Position numbers and translations under genes: made by a program. Below the pieces are notes generated by a model, which worked only from the letters and a program-made list of their open reading frames with translations, had not been told where the DNA came from and did no database searches. This document shows, one piece after another, positions 22,711 through 24,168 of a stretch of DNA of 24,168 nt. The stretch lies in assembly GCA_023460315.1 (NCBI GenBank), contig JAEWQO010000010.1, forward strand, positions 1-24,168, given 5' to 3'. The stretch's first letter is position 1. The number at the start of each line of letters is the position of its first letter. The stretch is from Actinomycetes bacterium. GTDB lineage: Bacteria > Actinomycetota > Coriobacteriia > Coriobacteriales > Eggerthellaceae.

Positions 22711-23937
22711 CTAATCTTCCAAATAGTCTTTCAGCTTCGACGACCGGGACGGGTGACGCAATTTTGCCAGCGTCTTGCTCTCGATCTGCCGGATTCGCTC
22801 ACGCGTCACGCCAAACTCACGACCGACTTCCTCAAGCGTGCGAGGATGCCCGTCCTCCAGCCCAAAGCGCAAGGCGATGACTTTGCGCTCCCGCTCGGCC
22901 AAACCGTCGAGAACCTTCGAAAGCTGTTCCTGCAACATGCTGAAGCTTGCCGCATCGGGAGGGACCACGGCGGCATCGTCCTCAATGAAATCACCGAGCT
23001 GGGAGTCCTCCTCTTCTCCGATGGGCGTCTCGAGAGAGACTGGCTCCTGCGATATCTTCTGGATCTCCCGCACGCGTTCGGCGGTGAGGCCCATTTCCTT
23101 GCCGATCTCCTCCGGCGTTGGCTCGCGACCAAACTCCTGAAGCAGCTGGCGCTGGATGCGCACCAGCTTGTTGATGGTCTCGACCATGTGCACCGGAATA
23201 CGGATGGTCCGCGCTTGATCGGCGATGGCACGGGTGATTGCCTGGCGGATCCACCAGGTGGCATAGGTGGAAAATTTGAAGCCCTTCGTGTAGTCGAACT
23301 TCTCGACAGCACGGATGAGTCCCAAATTGCCTTCCTGGATGAGATCGAGGAACAGCATCCCCCGCCCCACATAGCGCTTGGCAATGGACACCACAAGACG
23401 AAGGTTTGCTTCGATGAGCTGCTGTTTCGCGTCAAGACCCACCTGTTCGATACGGCCGAGACGGCGCTTTTCGCGACGATCGAGCTCAGCGCCCTCGTCC
23501 TCAGCCCGCTCAAGCTCTTCGGTGGCGGCGACTCCGGCTTCGATCTTCATGGCCAAATCGATCTCTTCCGCAGCCGTCAGCAGCGGAACCTTGCCGATCT
23601 CCTTGAGATACATGCGAACAGGATCGCCCGTCAGCATGGTGACGGAAGCGTCGGCGCTGCGCTTGCGCGACTTCACCTTCGATTTGCCCACTTTGGGCAA
23701 CGGCACGTCGACGGTCGCCTTGAGCTCCTCCTCGGGAATGCCTTCGAGCAGGTTCTCGTCGTCATCGTCCGACAAGCTGCCTTCGATCTTGTCATCGTCG
23801 AGCGAATCGGTCACGTTCGCGTCAGGCTCGTCGCCCAGCGCATCGTCGTCATCCAGCATCTCGTCAGTTTCGATCGGATTTTTCGCAGCTTGATCCTTGT
23901 CGTGTGCAGACACTTGCTTCTCTGAGGCTTGGGCCAC
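22711..23937 (-). CDS. Primary sigma factor RpoD/SigA
   Basis: Housekeeping sigma-70 factor of 408 residues. The first 100 residues are low in complexity and very acidic (LDDDDALGDEP, LSDDDDENL) and end in a basic KVKSRKR patch. Region 1.2 follows at about 104-133 (GDPVRMYLKEIG), region 2 at 177-240 with the -10 contact helix FSTYATWWIRQAI, region 3 at 248-305, and region 4 ending in the -35-binding helix VTRERIRQIESKTLAKLRHPSR (read 377-398). The start is a GTG preceded by GGAAAGGAAG. This domain set is typical of a short actinobacterial/firmicute-type primary sigma. No dnaG is visible upstream within the window, although primase commonly neighbours it. Confidence 0.95.
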   Translation of the reverse strand: MAQASEKQVSAHDKDQAAKNPIETDEMLDDDDALGDEPDANVTDSLDDDKIEGSLSDDDDENLLEGIPEEELKATVDVPLPKVGKSKVKSRKRSADASVTMLTGDPVRMYLKEIGKVPLLTAAEEIDLAMKIEAGVAATEELERAEDEGAELDRREKRRLGRIEQVGLDAKQQLIEANLRLVVSIAKRYVGRGMLFLDLIQEGNLGLIRAVEKFDYTKGFKFSTYATWWIRQAITRAIADQARTIRIPVHMVETINKLVRIQRQLLQEFGREPTPEEIGKEMGLTAERVREIQKISQEPVSLETPIGEEEDSQLGDFIEDDAAVVPPDAASFSMLQEQLSKVLDGLAERERKVIALRFGLEDGHPRTLEEVGREFGVTRERIRQIESKTLAKLRHPSRSSKLKDYLED

Positions 23938-24168
23938 GTGATCTTCCTTTCCGATTGTTCACGCTCTGGTATGAAAAAAGCACGCACCAGGCGCAAAGAT
24001 ACAGCAAAACAATATACCATAGCCAAAGGCCTAAAGGGAAGGACCTCATGATATTTTTTCATTTCGTGACGAATCGGGAACCCTGCCGCATGATTGCCTG
24101 ATCGGATACGCCTCAAAATGCTCAGCCGGGCACATCATGGAAGGCGGCTGCGGTGGAAAGGCGTCGCC
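23938..24168. other. Region upstream of rpoD, right edge
   Basis: Presumed rpoD promoter region; on the minus strand TATATT (24011-24016) is the best -10 candidate, without a good -35. At the very edge a minus-strand frame is open from 24168 to a stop near 24050 (about 40 codons, containing PSMMCPAEHFEAYPIRQ). It could be the end of an unidentified upstream gene; I cannot support an identity. Confidence 0.4.

Noticed and set aside
22654..23925. Plus-strand open frame of 423 codons
   Set aside because: Antisense to rpoD, whose conserved regions are unmistakable; the antisense product is composition-driven.

Overview
The window looks like a chromosomal segment of a GC-rich anaerobic actinobacterium, most likely class Coriobacteriia (Eggerthellaceae-like). 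The basis is the style of the primary sigma factor with its acidic N-terminal arm, a Tat-linked Fe-S/cytochrome b/aldehyde oxidoreductase operon, small cysteine-rich redox proteins and the scarcity of sugar genes. This placement is an inference from protein style; no rRNA is present.

Layout. 1-495 is gene-free and carries two copies of a 17-bp direct repeat. 496-1776 encodes a Fic-fold protein whose catalytic motif has been erased but which keeps a C-terminal winged helix. 2192-6354 is a tight operon: cytochrome b subunit, Tat-targeted 16-cysteine Fe-S subunit, aldehyde:ferredoxin oxidoreductase (YdhV/AOR family) and a small unknown protein. A possible structured RNA follows, then a stand-alone SufS/CsdA-type cysteine desulfurase (6581-7837). 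7903-10505, on the minus strand, holds a cysteine-rich DUF6125-like protein, a SAM methyltransferase and a membrane-anchored HSL-type esterase. 10840-12596 holds a small unknown gene, trpS and a CAU-anticodon tRNA (probably Ile2).

12597-13922 is over 1 kb of very GC-rich DNA without a credible gene. It contains a duplicated terminator segment and a decayed tandem repeat of about 42 bp. It leads into the most interesting unit, 14091-17609: FGGY sugar kinase, HAD phosphatase and RuBisCO-like protein (RLP) in one compact operon with its own promoter and a strong terminator. I know of no described pathway with exactly this trio.

17733-18289 has two small divergent cysteine proteins. 18384-20026 is a miniature genomic island inserted at the 3' end of tRNA-Asn: a 33-bp duplicated tRNA end flanks a lower-GC insert carrying an intact Fic enzyme with its own operator-like sites and no visible integrase. 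The remainder, minus strand, is a bifunctional 23S rRNA methyltransferase (RlmKL) whose N-terminal catalytic motif appears lost, and rpoD.

How the parts may work together: the Fic-like winged-helix protein sits just upstream of the oxidoreductase operon and may regulate it. The oxidoreductase would pass electrons from an aldehyde-type substrate via Fe-S clusters and b hemes toward the quinone pool. The cysteine desulfurase next door could supply sulfur for clusters or cofactor. The kinase/HAD/RLP set is probably a short route for a phosphorylated sugar or sugar acid. These functional links are inferred from gene order only.
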